Counted from the first letter of the stretch, positions 44,180 through 54,550 are shown. The stretch is 64,000 bases of DNA from Flavobacterium subsaxonicum WB 4.1-42 = DSM 21790 (GCF_000422725.1 NZ_AUGP01000017.1:310001-374000), one strand, 5' to 3'. Made by a program: numbers and translations. Notes: generated by a model not told the origin, from the letters alone.

Positions 44180-46105
44180 TTAAAAGTCGGTAAGCCTGTT
44201 CCACCAGGTTTTCTTCATTACTATAAAAATTACAGCTAAAAGTGCCAGTACAATGCCAAAGCCCATCCATTTAGATAGTATAAAGTACATTGGCAGCAGT
44301 GTTAGCAGTATTTGTCCGGCAATGCCCATGGCAACGTTTGCCATGTTAACGCCAAAGTTTTTGTTGCGTTCTATGGTTGGGTCTTCCTGCTGTGCTATAT
44401 CGCGTATTGGTTTCCAGAAGCCCCACGGCCTAACCGTTTTATAAAAGTTAACCAGTGTCTCAGTATTTGTTGGCGGTGCAGCATAAGAACCCGCCACACA
44501 TGCTATGAGCTGTATTACAAAGAATATTGGGAAGAAATACAGCATACGGGTACCATCAAAATAATGGGTTACACCGCTTACTGACAGCGCAGGCGGAATG
44601 GCACTTGCCACAATACCGGCAAACATGCCCCAAAAGAACCCGTTGGCATTAAACCTCCACCAGTACCATTTAAGTACGTTGGCGCACACAAAGCCGCCAT
44701 ACAAGCCTGCGGTTATGATGTTGAATATCATATTAACATCTTTTATAAGCAGCCCAAGGCCTACCCCAAGTATTACCATTACAATACCCGACACATAGCC
44801 CATATTGATAATTTGTTTTCTGCTGGCTTCCGGCTTAAAGTATTTAAGATAGATATCGTTTACTATGTAAGCCTGCCCGGCATTTAGCGTACCCGAAAAG
44901 TTACTCATAAACGCACCCAGGAAACCTGCCAGCACAAGACCCACCAACCCAACAGGCAGGTACTTGCTTATAACTGCCGGCATTATGCTTTCAAAATTTA
45001 CGCCATCGGCGGTATGGCCAAGGTTTAGGTCTTTAAAATATAGCGCACCCAGTATGCACAGCCCCATTGTCATAAAATAACGGATAGGTAGTAATATGAT
45101 AGAGATAAACCCGCTCATTTTACTGGCTTCTTCGGGCGATTTTGTACTTAATATCTTTTGGCAATCGTAGTTGGGTGCAGGGCCTGCAAGGCTTTTAAGC
45201 ACACCACTAAAAAACATCATGGCAACTACGGCAGAGAACAGTTTGTAACCGTCTTTCTCCAATTTAACCTGAGCATCGGCAAGAATGTGTTGCCAGTCCA
45301 GCCCAAGCTCCATACCAAACAACGGGTCGTCCCACCCAAGTGGCATTTTATCGGCAAGCACAATGCCGGAGTCTGCCAGGGCATTCATGGCTATAGTACC
45401 TACAAATAACGAACACACTATCATTATCATGTACTTAATAAAGTCGGCCAGCACAATACCGTGCATACCGCCCACAATACTATAAAATGTAGCTACAAGG
45501 CAAATGCTTACCCCATAAAACTGGGCTGTAAAATGCTTGGCTGCAATAAGTGCATCGGTATATTGTTGTGTACCTACTGTAAACTGCTCTAAATTTTGGT
45601 CCAGGAACGGAAATATATCTTTTATGGTTTGATACGGAATAAAAATTTCCAGAAACTCGCCCACCCCTACAAATGCATAGGCCATATAGCCAATACACAG
45701 CATTAAAGCAAAAACCACCACAATGGCGTGGCTTTGCTTAACACCTTTATCTGTTAACCCAAAGCGTGTACCCAGCCATTCGGCACCGGTGGTAGCATTG
45801 CTTCGGCGCAGCCATTTGCTAAGGAACACCATTAAGAACACCTGGTTAAACACCGGCCACATCCACGGAATCCAAACGCTTTTAAAGCCATATAAAAAGG
45901 CCATACTAACCAGTAGCATGGTACCGCTAATATCAAACATATCGCTGGCGTCGCTAAGGCCCAGCATATACCACGGTAATTTTTTACCACCTAAAAGGTA
46001 ACTGTCTTTACTCTTTTTAGCCTGGTTTTTCATGATGATGCCAATCACCACCATCATAATAAAATACAGGGCAATTATAGAAAGGTCAATACTTGTTAAT
46101 CTCAT
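44180..46105 (-). CDS. SSS-family sodium/sugar symporter
   Basis: A 641-residue inner-membrane protein with about 14 helices. Sodium:solute symporter features are SKDSYLLGGKKLPWYMLGLS, a MHGIVLADFIKY segment, and LAGFLGAFMSNFSGTLNAGQAYIVNDIY. In the position of Bacteroides ManB, it should carry mannobiose or short manno-oligosaccharides from periplasm to cytoplasm. Lies 24 bp after GH26 and 33 bp before GH130 in one operon. Confidence 0.9.
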   Translation of the reverse strand: MRLTSIDLSIIALYFIMMVVIGIIMKNQAKKSKDSYLLGGKKLPWYMLGLSDASDMFDISGTMLLVSMAFLYGFKSVWIPWMWPVFNQVFLMVFLSKWLRRSNATTGAEWLGTRFGLTDKGVKQSHAIVVVFALMLCIGYMAYAFVGVGEFLEIFIPYQTIKDIFPFLDQNLEQFTVGTQQYTDALIAAKHFTAQFYGVSICLVATFYSIVGGMHGIVLADFIKYMIMIVCSLFVGTIAMNALADSGIVLADKMPLGWDDPLFGMELGLDWQHILADAQVKLEKDGYKLFSAVVAMMFFSGVLKSLAGPAPNYDCQKILSTKSPEEASKMSGFISIILLPIRYFMTMGLCILGALYFKDLNLGHTADGVNFESIMPAVISKYLPVGLVGLVLAGFLGAFMSNFSGTLNAGQAYIVNDIYLKYFKPEASRKQIINMGYVSGIVMVILGVGLGLLIKDVNMIFNIITAGLYGGFVCANVLKWYWWRFNANGFFWGMFAGIVASAIPPALSVSGVTHYFDGTRMLYFFPIFFVIQLIACVAGSYAAPPTNTETLVNFYKTVRPWGFWKPIRDIAQQEDPTIERNKNFGVNMANVAMGIAGQILLTLLPMYFILSKWMGFGIVLALLAVIFIVMKKTWWNRLTDF

Positions 46106-46129
46106 ATATGTTTTTCGCGCAGGGCGCGA

Positions 46130-47284
46130 TTATTTGTATAATTTAAGTTTTGTAACATCTTTTTGAAAAAGGGTTTGAGGCAGGTTAAAAAACTCCACAA
46201 AATCCTTCTCATACTTATGGCCTTTATAAGGCGCATAGTAATGCATGTGCGGCGGGGTCATGTGCTCGTTCCAGCCGTGGTTGCGCCACACCAGTACATA
46301 AGACAATTTGCGGCTGCCAATAGCATTTACAAGCGTTTCTGTCCACCAGGTGGCATACGGTATTTCTTCAAAACCGGTCTCGGCAATGGCAGACAGCTTA
46401 TTGTGCTCTTTAGCCACCTCATCTATAATAGTAACCAGGTTTTTAGTGTCGGCACTAAATTTAGTCAATTTCTCCGGTGTATTGCCCCCCTGGTAAATAT
46501 CAAAGCTAACTACATCTACCCATTCATCGCCTGGATAATATTCCATAAAGTCGGCTTTAGTTGCCACACCCGAATCGGACGTATTATAAACATAGATTAG
46601 GTTATGCACCCCTTTTTTCTCAAAGTAGGTTACCGTAAATTTCCATAGTTCTTTAAACTGCTCAGGAGTGGTAGTATTTTTGCACCACCAGAACCAATTT
46701 CCTGTAAATTCATGGTAAGGCCTGTACAAAATAGGAATCAGTTTGCCATCGCTGCTTTTTAACGAAAGCAGGTAATTAGCAGCCTCATCCATCCAGCCTT
46801 TAAATTTTTCGTGTTGTGCCCCTCCGGGAAGTATAGAGGCTACCGTTCCGGGTGTATTATCCCAGGCATCTTTACCGGTTAACGGGTTGTTTACATGCCA
46901 GCTAAAAGTGCTTACACCACCCCTGTCGTACACCTGTTTTATATACTCGCGCATTTTGTTAAACGGCACGCCATCAAGGTCTTTGTCGGATTTTGTCTCT
47001 ATGCGGCCAAGATCCCAACCATACACGGCAGGATAATCTCCGGTAACATCTTTAACATCGCTCCTCCCCTCTTCGTAACGCCAGTTAACGCCGTAGGCAA
47101 GGTCGTCCTGATGGCCAAACATAAAGCCTTTTTCTTTTGCCTTAAATAAATTTTTGTACAGCGCAACCGTTTCCGTAGTGGCCATTTTATCTACCGGCGT
47201 GTGTGTATCAGGCTGCTTTTGCGCCGTACTTTTGCACGAAACAGCTAAAAATACAGCCAGTAGTATTGTGATTTTATTTTTCAT
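46130..47284 (-). CDS. GH26 beta-mannanase lipoprotein (first copy)
   Basis: A 384-residue lipoprotein (Cys17 in FLAVSCKST). MFGHQDDLAYGVNW and DLGRIE are at the N-terminus; acid/base Glu192 in ILYRPYHEFTGNWFWW and nucleophile Glu302 in AIAETGFEEI. This type corresponds to the Bacteroides fragilis ManA position and probably yields mannobiose from the chain end or from oligosaccharides. It leads the symporter-GH130-epimerase operon, divergent from the AraC regulator. Confidence 0.92.
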   Translation of the reverse strand: MKNKITILLAVFLAVSCKSTAQKQPDTHTPVDKMATTETVALYKNLFKAKEKGFMFGHQDDLAYGVNWRYEEGRSDVKDVTGDYPAVYGWDLGRIETKSDKDLDGVPFNKMREYIKQVYDRGGVSTFSWHVNNPLTGKDAWDNTPGTVASILPGGAQHEKFKGWMDEAANYLLSLKSSDGKLIPILYRPYHEFTGNWFWWCKNTTTPEQFKELWKFTVTYFEKKGVHNLIYVYNTSDSGVATKADFMEYYPGDEWVDVVSFDIYQGGNTPEKLTKFSADTKNLVTIIDEVAKEHNKLSAIAETGFEEIPYATWWTETLVNAIGSRKLSYVLVWRNHGWNEHMTPPHMHYYAPYKGHKYEKDFVEFFNLPQTLFQKDVTKLKLYK

Positions 47285-47328
47285 CTATATTTGCATCTGC
47301 TTCAAAAAGAAAGGACTAACATTATAAT

Positions 47329-47391
47329 ATTATCAAATAATTTAGCTTTATATTTTGAAGAGTGTAATTTTACGAACACTTTTTTGATAAT
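47329..47391. promoter_or_regulatory. Two ATTATCAAA boxes in the divergent promoter region
   Basis: ATTATCAAATAATTTAG (47329-47345) on the plus strand and TTTGATAAT (47383-47391), its inverse, lie between the GH26 and araC starts. A third, weaker TTATCAAA follows at 47433-47440. They are candidate AraC-regulator sites. Confidence 0.5.
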
Positions 47392-47439
47392 GCCAAAGAT
47401 AAATTTAGTCTTAAATCTTAGTTAATATTATTTTATCAA

Positions 47440-47456
47440 AATTATATCATATAATT
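47440..47456. promoter_or_regulatory. Perfect 17-bp palindrome before araC
   Basis: AATTATAT-C-ATATAATT lies 17 bp before the araC ATG; position suits autoregulation, though A/T richness makes chance palindromes easier. Confidence 0.35.
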
Positions 47457-47473
47457 GCAAAAAAAATATCAAT

Positions 47474-48349
47474 ATGGACAATCAAAAGTTTTTAAGGGAG
47501 ATTCCGCCCCTTACCAAAGGCGATAGTTTCCTTGTGTTTGATAGGCTTAAGGACACATTTGAGTTTCCGATACACTACCATCCGGAGTATGAAATTAATT
47601 TTATTTTAAACGGAAAAGGGGTTAAACGTATCGTAGGAGACCATATTGAAGAGATTGACGATGTAGAATTAGTATTAGTGGGGCCCAACTTATACCACGG
47701 TTGGGAACTGCATAAATGTAAAAACAAGAACATACACGAAATTACCATTCAGTTCCATAACGACCTGTTTACCGAGTCGCTTTTGGCGCGCCGCATAATG
47801 ATGCCCATTCGCGATATGTTTAACCGCGCCAACCACGGCATCCTGTTTTCTAAAAAAACAGGGGCCGAACTTGCCCAACGGCTAAGCAACATCTCGAAGG
47901 TTGATGGCATGGATTATTTTTTAGAGATAATTTCCATATTGCATGATATGGCCAATTCGCGCAACCAGCGCCTGCTGTCTACCTTTACAGTTGATAACGA
48001 TGTTTTTGAAGACGATGATAAAATGAAACTGGTGTACGAATACATCCAAAAAAACTTTTCGGAAAAAATTACGCTTGATGATGTATCGTATGTTGCCAGC
48101 ATGAGCCCCGTATCGTTTAACCGTTTTATAAAAAAGCGCACAAATAAAACTTTTGTAAATTACCTTAACGACATAAGGGTGGGCTATGCAGCCCGATGGC
48201 TGGTAGAAAAAGACCTGAGTATATCTGAAATTGCATTTAAATCTGGCTTTAATAATATTGCCAATTTTAACCGCATTTTTAAGAGCATTAAGAACACAAC
48301 ACCCAGCCAGTACCGCGATGAGTTTTACGGCATGAAACGCTTTTTGTAG
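47474..48349 (+). CDS. AraC-family regulator of the mannan locus
   Basis: A 291-residue regulator. The N-terminal cupin (HYHPEYEINFILNGKGVKRIVGDH) senses a small ligand, and the C-terminal 100 residues form two helix-turn-helices (ITLDDVSYVASMSPVSFNRFIK and LSISEIAFKSGFNNIANFNRIFK with the TPSQYR end). Unlike hybrid two-component sensors or ECF/anti-sigma pairs common in Bacteroidetes loci, this cytoplasmic protein probably reads an intracellular sugar such as mannobiose. Divergent from GH26 and 297 bp before susC. Confidence 0.92.
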   Translation: MDNQKFLREIPPLTKGDSFLVFDRLKDTFEFPIHYHPEYEINFILNGKGVKRIVGDHIEEIDDVELVLVGPNLYHGWELHKCKNKNIHEITIQFHNDLFTESLLARRIMMPIRDMFNRANHGILFSKKTGAELAQRLSNISKVDGMDYFLEIISILHDMANSRNQRLLSTFTVDNDVFEDDDKMKLVYEYIQKNFSEKITLDDVSYVASMSPVSFNRFIKKRTNKTFVNYLNDIRVGYAARWLVEKDLSISEIAFKSGFNNIANFNRIFKSIKNTTPSQYRDEFYGMKRFL

Positions 48350-48495
48350 CGTCGTACTGATTAAAAAATACAACCCTTCGCAATCGTTAGCATTAAAACA
48401 CAACAACTTACAAATAACTGTTTTTCAGACACTTATTTGTTCTTACAGAATTACCTACACTATATATAGCATAAATCACGCAAACGTTAGAGAAA

Positions 48496-48518
48496 ATATT
48501 ATCATCAAATGATAATAT
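48496..48518. promoter_or_regulatory. Dyad operator candidate before susC
   Basis: ATATTATCAT-CAA-ATGATAATAT is a perfect 10-bp dyad 128 bp before susC; each arm carries ATTATCA, the core of the boxes near 47.3 and 41.7 kb. Confidence 0.5.
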
Positions 48519-48546
48519 AGTATTAACAACTACTTAACAACTCCCA

Positions 48547-48554
48547 TAAATTTG
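48547..48554 (+). promoter_or_regulatory. Candidate -7 box for susC
   Basis: TAAATTTG fits TAnnTTTG, 92 bp before the ATG. No TTG at the standard spacing, which would fit an activator-dependent promoter. The rest of 48350-48646 holds no gene. Confidence 0.45.
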
Positions 48555-48646
48555 TTTTTGTCAATAAACCAACCCTAAAATTATTGATAGCTGAAATAAA
48601 GCGTTTATTTATTTAGGAATTAGTAACTAACCAAACACAAATTATT

Positions 48647-51600
48647 ATGGGTAACAAATTACACAGCTTAACACAATGGTGTACCAGGGGCAAAGCCCTG
48701 TTTTACCTGCTATTTTTGTGCTGCACAAGCGCATTACAAGCACAAAACACGGTAACCGGAGTGGTGTCTGATGACAAGGGAATGACTATTCCCGGAGTTA
48801 ATGTAACCGTTAAAGGCGCAACTACTGCCGTTTCTACAAACCTGGACGGAGAGTACTCTATAGAGGCTCCCGCCGATGCTACACTGGTATTTAGCTTTAT
48901 TGGCTTTACCACACAGGAAATTGCCGTTAAAGGCAGAAAACAAATCAACACAAAGCTTACCGAAACCGCACAAACACTGGACGAAGTGGTTGTAATTGGT
49001 TACGGTACGCAGAAAAAGGACGATGTAAACAGTGCCGTATCCAGCATACGCACTAAAGACATCGAAAACCTTAAGCAAACCACTGTAGACCAGATGATAC
49101 AGGGTAAAGCATCGGGTGTATCGGTATCAAACAACTCTGGTCAACCGGGTAGTGCCGTTTCTATCAGGGTGCGTGGTACAACATCCATTAGTGGTACTAA
49201 TGAGCCACTTTACATTATAGACGGTGTGCCGGTATCTGGCGATGCCACAGGTAAATCTATGAGTGGCAGGCCGCTTGCAGCCGATGAGTTTGGTACAGGC
49301 GGTGGCGCCGGTAACAATGCCGTTAGCCCACTTTCTATGATAAACCCTAACGACATCCAGAGCATAGACATCCTTAAAGATGCTTCGGCTACAGCTATTT
49401 ATGGCTCAAGGGGTGCTAATGGTGTAATTATTATCACTACAAAATCGGGTAAAAAAGGTACAGGCAAAATTTCTTACGAAGGGTATACATCTGCAGCTAC
49501 TATTTACAAAAAGCTGGATGTTTTAAACCTTAGAGAATATGCTGCGCAGCAAAATGCACTTACAAAAGCATACGGCCTTAGCGATGATACGCTTCGCCCT
49601 GAATTTGCTAACCCGGAACTGCTTGGCGAAGGTACAGACTGGCAGGACGAAGTGTATAGAACGGCTATTGCTAAAAGCCACCAACTATCATTTTCAGGCG
49701 GTAGCGAAACTACATCATACTATGTTTCAGGAGGTTTCTTAGACCAACAGGGTACGCTTTTAGGCTCGGGTTACAAAAGGTATACCATGCGCTTAAACCT
49801 TGATACTAAAGTAAAAGACTGGTTACGTATTGGTGTAAACACCAATACCGGTATAACTAACGAAAAACTAACCATTAACCAAAGTTTTGGTGGCCTTATT
49901 GCCAACACGCTGTTACAATCTCCGGATATACCGGTGCGTAACCCCGATGGATCTTATGCAGGCCCGTTGGATAACAGCATGAATGCTACTTATTTTAACC
50001 CGGTAGCAGAGGCTTTATCTAAAGATAATAAACTTGTTAGAAAGAACTTTTTAGGTAACGTTTATGCTGAGGCTCAAATTATAAAAGGCCTTAAGTACAG
50101 GATAGAATTAGGTGCAAACACAGAGTTTAGCGAAAACACCGATTTTACGCCAAGCTATGCATGGGGTGTACAGACCAACCCAACTGCCGACCTTATTGAA
50201 AGAAGGCAAAACTGGTATTCTACCAACATTAAAAACTTACTTACCTACGATGCAAAATTCGGCAAACATGCCTTTACTATTCTTGCAGGCCAGGAAGCTA
50301 ATGATAGCCATTGGGAAGGTATAAGCGCCACAGCAACAGGTTTTGCAAGTAACGATGTACATACACTTAACCTTGCCGACCCGTCTCAGACAAAAACTAC
50401 AGGCTATAAAGGCAGTGCCTCAATATACTCTGTTTTTGCCCGTGTAATTTACGATTTCGACAGCCGTTACGGCGTATCTGCATCAATAAGGTCAGACCGT
50501 TCGTCTAAATTTTATCCTGGCGATAAAAGTGCACAAACAGGCAGCTTCCCGTCGGTTACAGGTTCATGGAAACTGTCTAACGAATCGTTTATGGAAAACA
50601 CCCGCAAGTACATAGATAACATTAAATTCAGGGTAGGTTACGGCGAAACCGGTAACCAGCAAATTGCCAACAACCAGTACAGCGCACAGCTGGCACAATA
50701 CACATCTCAGCTTGGCACAGGTTACCTTGCCTCTAACATTAGTAACCCTGCCGTTACGTGGGAGTCGATGCAGCAAACCAACTTTGGTATCGATTTTACA
50801 CTACTTGATTCAAGGCTATCGGCCAGTTTTGATGTGTACAGTAAAAAATCGAAAGACTTTTTATTCCAGGTTCCATTACCTGCCTACCTTACAGGCCCTG
50901 CAGGCTATGGCGGTATGGATGCGCCAACATCTAACCTTGGCTCAATGCAAAACAGGGGATACGATATAACTTTAAACTACAACACCAAAGGAACCGAATT
51001 TGTTTGGAACTCTACCCTTGTGTTCTCTCATTACAAAAATGAATTGTTAAGCATACAGGACGAGCTTGTACTTACCCAGGCTATAAACCTTAACGGTTAC
51101 ATATCTTACGATGCTACAAACACTGTTGTAGGCCAGCCAATTGGTATGTTTTACGGTTATGTAGCCGAAGGCTTATTTACAAGCACAGATCAGCTAAACA
51201 GCGCGCCGCTTCAATTTGGCCAAAGCGTTGGTACTGGCGCAGGCCAAACTTACCTGGGCGATGTTAAATACCGCGATGTAAACGGCGATAACGTTATTGA
51301 TGCGTCTGACAGGACCCTTATGGGCAACCCTCACCCAGACTTTACCTTTGGTTTTACCAACAACTTTAAATACAAAAATTTCGACCTTTCTGTATTCACA
51401 CAGGGTTCTTACGGTAACGATGTGTTAAACCTTACCTACAGGGCGGGTACTGCTAATGCCGGTTTATACCAAAATGCACTTAGCGATGCGACTAACTACT
51501 GGACTCCTGAAAACTCGAACACTAACATACCAAGGCCTGTAGGCAGTACCAGCGCACCAAACAACTTTATATCTACACGATATATAGAAGATGGTTCGTA

Positions 51601-51838
51601 CTTAAGGATACAAAACGTTACCCTGGGCTACTCGTTACCGGCAGATATTATATCTAAAGTAAAATTAACCCGCGTAAGGATTTACGGAAGCGTGCAAAAC
51701 CTGCATACGTTTACCAAATACAAAGGTTACGATCCTGAAATAGGTTCTTTTAACCAAAACCAGCTATTAACAGGTATTGACAACGGAAGGTATCCTACCC
51801 CAAGAACTTTTTCTGTAGGTGTAAACGTTGAATTCTAA
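48647..51838 (+). CDS. SusC-type TonB-dependent outer-membrane transporter
   Basis: A 1063-residue outer-membrane porin. After the signal (SALQAQ) comes a carboxypeptidase-D-like domain (VTGVVSDDKGMTIPGVNVTVKG), the TonB-box-like TLDEVVVIGYGTQKK, the plug (IRVRGTTSISGTNEPLYIIDGVPV) and a 22-strand barrel ending in SVGVNVEF. It imports oligosaccharides together with SusD. First gene of susC-susD-SGBP, 12 bp before susD. Confidence 0.96.
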   Translation: MGNKLHSLTQWCTRGKALFYLLFLCCTSALQAQNTVTGVVSDDKGMTIPGVNVTVKGATTAVSTNLDGEYSIEAPADATLVFSFIGFTTQEIAVKGRKQINTKLTETAQTLDEVVVIGYGTQKKDDVNSAVSSIRTKDIENLKQTTVDQMIQGKASGVSVSNNSGQPGSAVSIRVRGTTSISGTNEPLYIIDGVPVSGDATGKSMSGRPLAADEFGTGGGAGNNAVSPLSMINPNDIQSIDILKDASATAIYGSRGANGVIIITTKSGKKGTGKISYEGYTSAATIYKKLDVLNLREYAAQQNALTKAYGLSDDTLRPEFANPELLGEGTDWQDEVYRTAIAKSHQLSFSGGSETTSYYVSGGFLDQQGTLLGSGYKRYTMRLNLDTKVKDWLRIGVNTNTGITNEKLTINQSFGGLIANTLLQSPDIPVRNPDGSYAGPLDNSMNATYFNPVAEALSKDNKLVRKNFLGNVYAEAQIIKGLKYRIELGANTEFSENTDFTPSYAWGVQTNPTADLIERRQNWYSTNIKNLLTYDAKFGKHAFTILAGQEANDSHWEGISATATGFASNDVHTLNLADPSQTKTTGYKGSASIYSVFARVIYDFDSRYGVSASIRSDRSSKFYPGDKSAQTGSFPSVTGSWKLSNESFMENTRKYIDNIKFRVGYGETGNQQIANNQYSAQLAQYTSQLGTGYLASNISNPAVTWESMQQTNFGIDFTLLDSRLSASFDVYSKKSKDFLFQVPLPAYLTGPAGYGGMDAPTSNLGSMQNRGYDITLNYNTKGTEFVWNSTLVFSHYKNELLSIQDELVLTQAINLNGYISYDATNTVVGQPIGMFYGYVAEGLFTSTDQLNSAPLQFGQSVGTGAGQTYLGDVKYRDVNGDNVIDASDRTLMGNPHPDFTFGFTNNFKYKNFDLSVFTQGSYGNDVLNLTYRAGTANAGLYQNALSDATNYWTPENSNTNIPRPVGSTSAPNNFISTRYIEDGSYLRIQNVTLGYSLPADIISKVKLTRVRIYGSVQNLHTFTKYKGYDPEIGSFNQNQLLTGIDNGRYPTPRTFSVGVNVEF

Positions 51839-51850
51839 AAAAATTGAAAA

Positions 51851-53458
51851 ATGAAAAGATATTTTAAAAGTTACAAAGTAATCTGCACAGCATTAGCCTT
51901 TGCACTGCTATCATCTGCCTGTTCAGAAGAGTTTACCAACCGCGCTTCTGAAGACTCAATAAGCCTTGAGTCGTTTTATAAAAACGACGACCAGGTAAAA
52001 AATGTTACCAATGGCCTTTACTCAAGGTCGTGGTTTCAGTTTGCCAATAAATTTTTCTACGCTGTTGGCGAAGTTGGTTCGGGCAACATGTACTCAGGCT
52101 CGTCAGACGTTAGTGCTCTTCTAAATTTTTCTATGAACGGTAGCGATAACGAGCTTAACAACGCATGGGCAGCCCTTTGGGGTAACGTAGCCCAGGCCAA
52201 CGATATTATTAACTACCTGCCAGAGCGTGTAGGCCCGGAGGTTAGCCAGGACGTTTTAAACAACGTTATTGGCGAAGCCTATTTTATAAGGGCTACTGCC
52301 TATTTTTACCTTGTAAGGCTTTGGGGCCCTGTGCCAATTATAGAAAATAATACCGATTATATTACAAGCCCTAAAATACCTACTGCCCCAATTGCAGATG
52401 TATATAAGCTTATAGAAATGGATTATCAAAAGGCTATAGACAACCTTAAAGAAAACATACGTACTGCTAATTACAGCACCAATATGCGGGTTTCTAAAGG
52501 TTCGGCAAGGTCGTTTTTAGCTAAAGTATATTTATATGAAAAAAAATATGCAGAGGCTAAAACAATAGCAGAAACCGTTATTAACAGTGGCGAATTTAAA
52601 CTTTTAGGTGGCAGCTCGTTACCTGCCAAAAGTTTTGCCGATTTGTTTACTTACCAGAATAATAATAACGAAGAAACTATTTTTGCCCTGCTATGGTTTG
52701 TAGATGGCCGTTATGGTTCGGCTAACAACTCCAACACCCAGTTTGGTATCAGCACAGGTGCCCTTACTACCTCTAACGCAAGTTACGGTGGCGTTTTTGG
52801 CCCGTCTCAGGATGTATTAAACATTTGGGAAGCCGGAGATGTTAGGAGAAAAGAAACCATTATGCTTCCGGGCGATACTTATAACGATATTAAAGTACGT
52901 GTATCTGGCGGTACTGTTGTGCAAACAGGCTTTACGGTACCTGCTGCCGACGAAATTGGCGGCCAGGGTGCAGGTGCAGCCATTAAAAAATACGTAATTG
53001 GTATTGCAGATGGTACTAACACATCTACGGTGGGCCATCTTGACGGATGGAACATGATGGAAAACAACACGTATATTATGCGTTATGCTGATTTGCTTTT
53101 AATACATGCAGAGGCTACCCTTGGCGGTAACTCAAGCACATCGGATGCAGGTGCACTGGCATCGTATAATGCGGTGCGCAACAGGGCTGGCCTGGCTTCT
53201 AAATCAAGCCTTACGTTTGATGATATTTTTCAGGAGCGCAGAAAAGAGCTAATGTTTGAAGGCGACTACTGGTACGATCTGGGCAGGCTACCAAGAGCAC
53301 AGGCTACCGCTATTATTGCGGCTCAAAACAGGGGCGACAGGTTTACACCTAAATACTACACCCCAAGCGAAGACGACTTTTATCTTGACTACCCGGATAA
53401 TGAGGTTTCTAAAAACCCATTGTTAATGGAAAGTCCTGTACCATACACCTTTGAATAA
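51851..53458 (+). CDS. SusD/RagB-family glycan-binding lipoprotein
   Basis: A 535-residue surface lipoprotein (Cys24 in LSSACSEEF). It has TPR-like helices (IGEAYFIRATAYFYLVRLWGPVP, GSARSFLAKVYLYEKKYAEA), the RNRAGL element and FQERRKELMFEGDYWYDLGR at the C-terminus. It forms the lid over the SusC barrel and helps to bind mannan fragments. Confidence 0.96.
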   Translation: MKRYFKSYKVICTALAFALLSSACSEEFTNRASEDSISLESFYKNDDQVKNVTNGLYSRSWFQFANKFFYAVGEVGSGNMYSGSSDVSALLNFSMNGSDNELNNAWAALWGNVAQANDIINYLPERVGPEVSQDVLNNVIGEAYFIRATAYFYLVRLWGPVPIIENNTDYITSPKIPTAPIADVYKLIEMDYQKAIDNLKENIRTANYSTNMRVSKGSARSFLAKVYLYEKKYAEAKTIAETVINSGEFKLLGGSSLPAKSFADLFTYQNNNNEETIFALLWFVDGRYGSANNSNTQFGISTGALTTSNASYGGVFGPSQDVLNIWEAGDVRRKETIMLPGDTYNDIKVRVSGGTVVQTGFTVPAADEIGGQGAGAAIKKYVIGIADGTNTSTVGHLDGWNMMENNTYIMRYADLLLIHAEATLGGNSSTSDAGALASYNAVRNRAGLASKSSLTFDDIFQERRKELMFEGDYWYDLGRLPRAQATAIIAAQNRGDRFTPKYYTPSEDDFYLDYPDNEVSKNPLLMESPVPYTFE

Positions 53459-53474
53459 TTAAAATTTATCTAAA

Positions 53475-54497
53475 ATGAAAAAATTACATCTAAAATCAAT
53501 ATTATGCCTGCTTGTAGCAGGTATAATATCGTTGTTAGTATCGTGTAGCGACGACGATGCTAAAGGCAGTGGCGCTGCCCCAACAATTGCTACGGTAAGC
53601 CTGGCTCAAAACGATTCGCTTGTAGAGCAGGGCTATGCAGACAACATGTATATTATTAGGGGTAGCGGCTTTTTGGGCACCCAAAAAATATACTTTAACG
53701 ACACCGACACTTACTTTAACTCTACCCTGGTTACAGATGAGGTTATCCTGATTACTATAGACAGGGAAACACCTTACAGCGATGCAAGCGACGAACTTAA
53801 GGTAGTTACCCCTATGGGCACGGCAATATACCATTTTGTGGTAGCACCCCCTGCTCCTATTTTAACAAGCTTTAATCCGGTAAATGCAGCCGATGGCGAG
53901 CAGATTACTATTTATGGCTCTTTCTTTTTAGATCCTGTAGTAACCGTTGGTGGTGTTCCGGCAGAGGTGGTATCGAGCACCCTTACAAAAATTGTAGCGA
54001 TACTGCCACCGGGCTCTAACCATAAATACGTATCGGTAACAACAATTTCGGGCAAATCTGAATGGAAAACAGCTGTGGGTACTGCTATTTATGATGACGT
54101 TTGGTATTCGCCTTGGACGATGGAGCCGTGGAACAATCAGGAGTATGTTGTTAATCAGGAAAAAGCTTACCAGGGCACTACATTTATTAAAAAAGCCATT
54201 CCCGGCTGGGATAATATTCAGGGTAACTGGGCGTGGGACGACCAGATCTCGCAATACACGGGTATACACTTTTCTGCCCGATCTGATGATGCCGGTAAAC
54301 TGGTACTTGTATTTAACGGTAACGGCTGGGGAGATGCTGCAAAATCGTTTGTAACAACTTCTGAATGGAAAGAATACCGCTATACCTGGGCCGAATTAGG
54401 CGGCATGCCTGCAGCACTGCAAAATATTACTTTCCAGGAATTTACAGGTGCAACCCACAATTATTATTTTGATAATTTTGGTTACACAGTAGACTAA
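53475..54497 (+). CDS. Surface glycan-binding protein with IPT/TIG domains
   Basis: A 340-residue lipoprotein (Cys24 in LLVSCSDDD with an acidic export signal). Two TIG-like Ig folds (YIIRGSGFLGTQKIYF; ITIYGSFFLDPVVTVGG) are followed by a jelly-roll, carbohydrate-binding-like domain (about 205-340) rich in exposed Trp. Position after SusD matches SusE/SGBP-B. It probably recognises mannan at the surface. A strong terminator follows. Confidence 0.85.
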   Translation: MKKLHLKSILCLLVAGIISLLVSCSDDDAKGSGAAPTIATVSLAQNDSLVEQGYADNMYIIRGSGFLGTQKIYFNDTDTYFNSTLVTDEVILITIDRETPYSDASDELKVVTPMGTAIYHFVVAPPAPILTSFNPVNAADGEQITIYGSFFLDPVVTVGGVPAEVVSSTLTKIVAILPPGSNHKYVSVTTISGKSEWKTAVGTAIYDDVWYSPWTMEPWNNQEYVVNQEKAYQGTTFIKKAIPGWDNIQGNWAWDDQISQYTGIHFSARSDDAGKLVLVFNGNGWGDAAKSFVTTSEWKEYRYTWAELGGMPAALQNITFQEFTGATHNYYFDNFGYTVD

Positions 54498-54516
54498 CAA
54501 ATAATAGTATAATTAT

Positions 54517-54550
54517 CATTCCCCGAAGAAATTTCGGGGAATGCTTTTTA
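54517..54550 (+). terminator. Terminator of the susC-susD-SGBP unit
   Basis: CATTCCCCGAA-GAAA-TTCGGGGAATG then CTTTTT, 20 bp behind the SGBP gene. Confidence 0.88.

Noticed and set aside
47440..47456. Rho-independent terminator before araC
   Set aside because: The palindrome is entirely A/T with a 1-nt centre and no T-run, so it cannot form a terminator hairpin.
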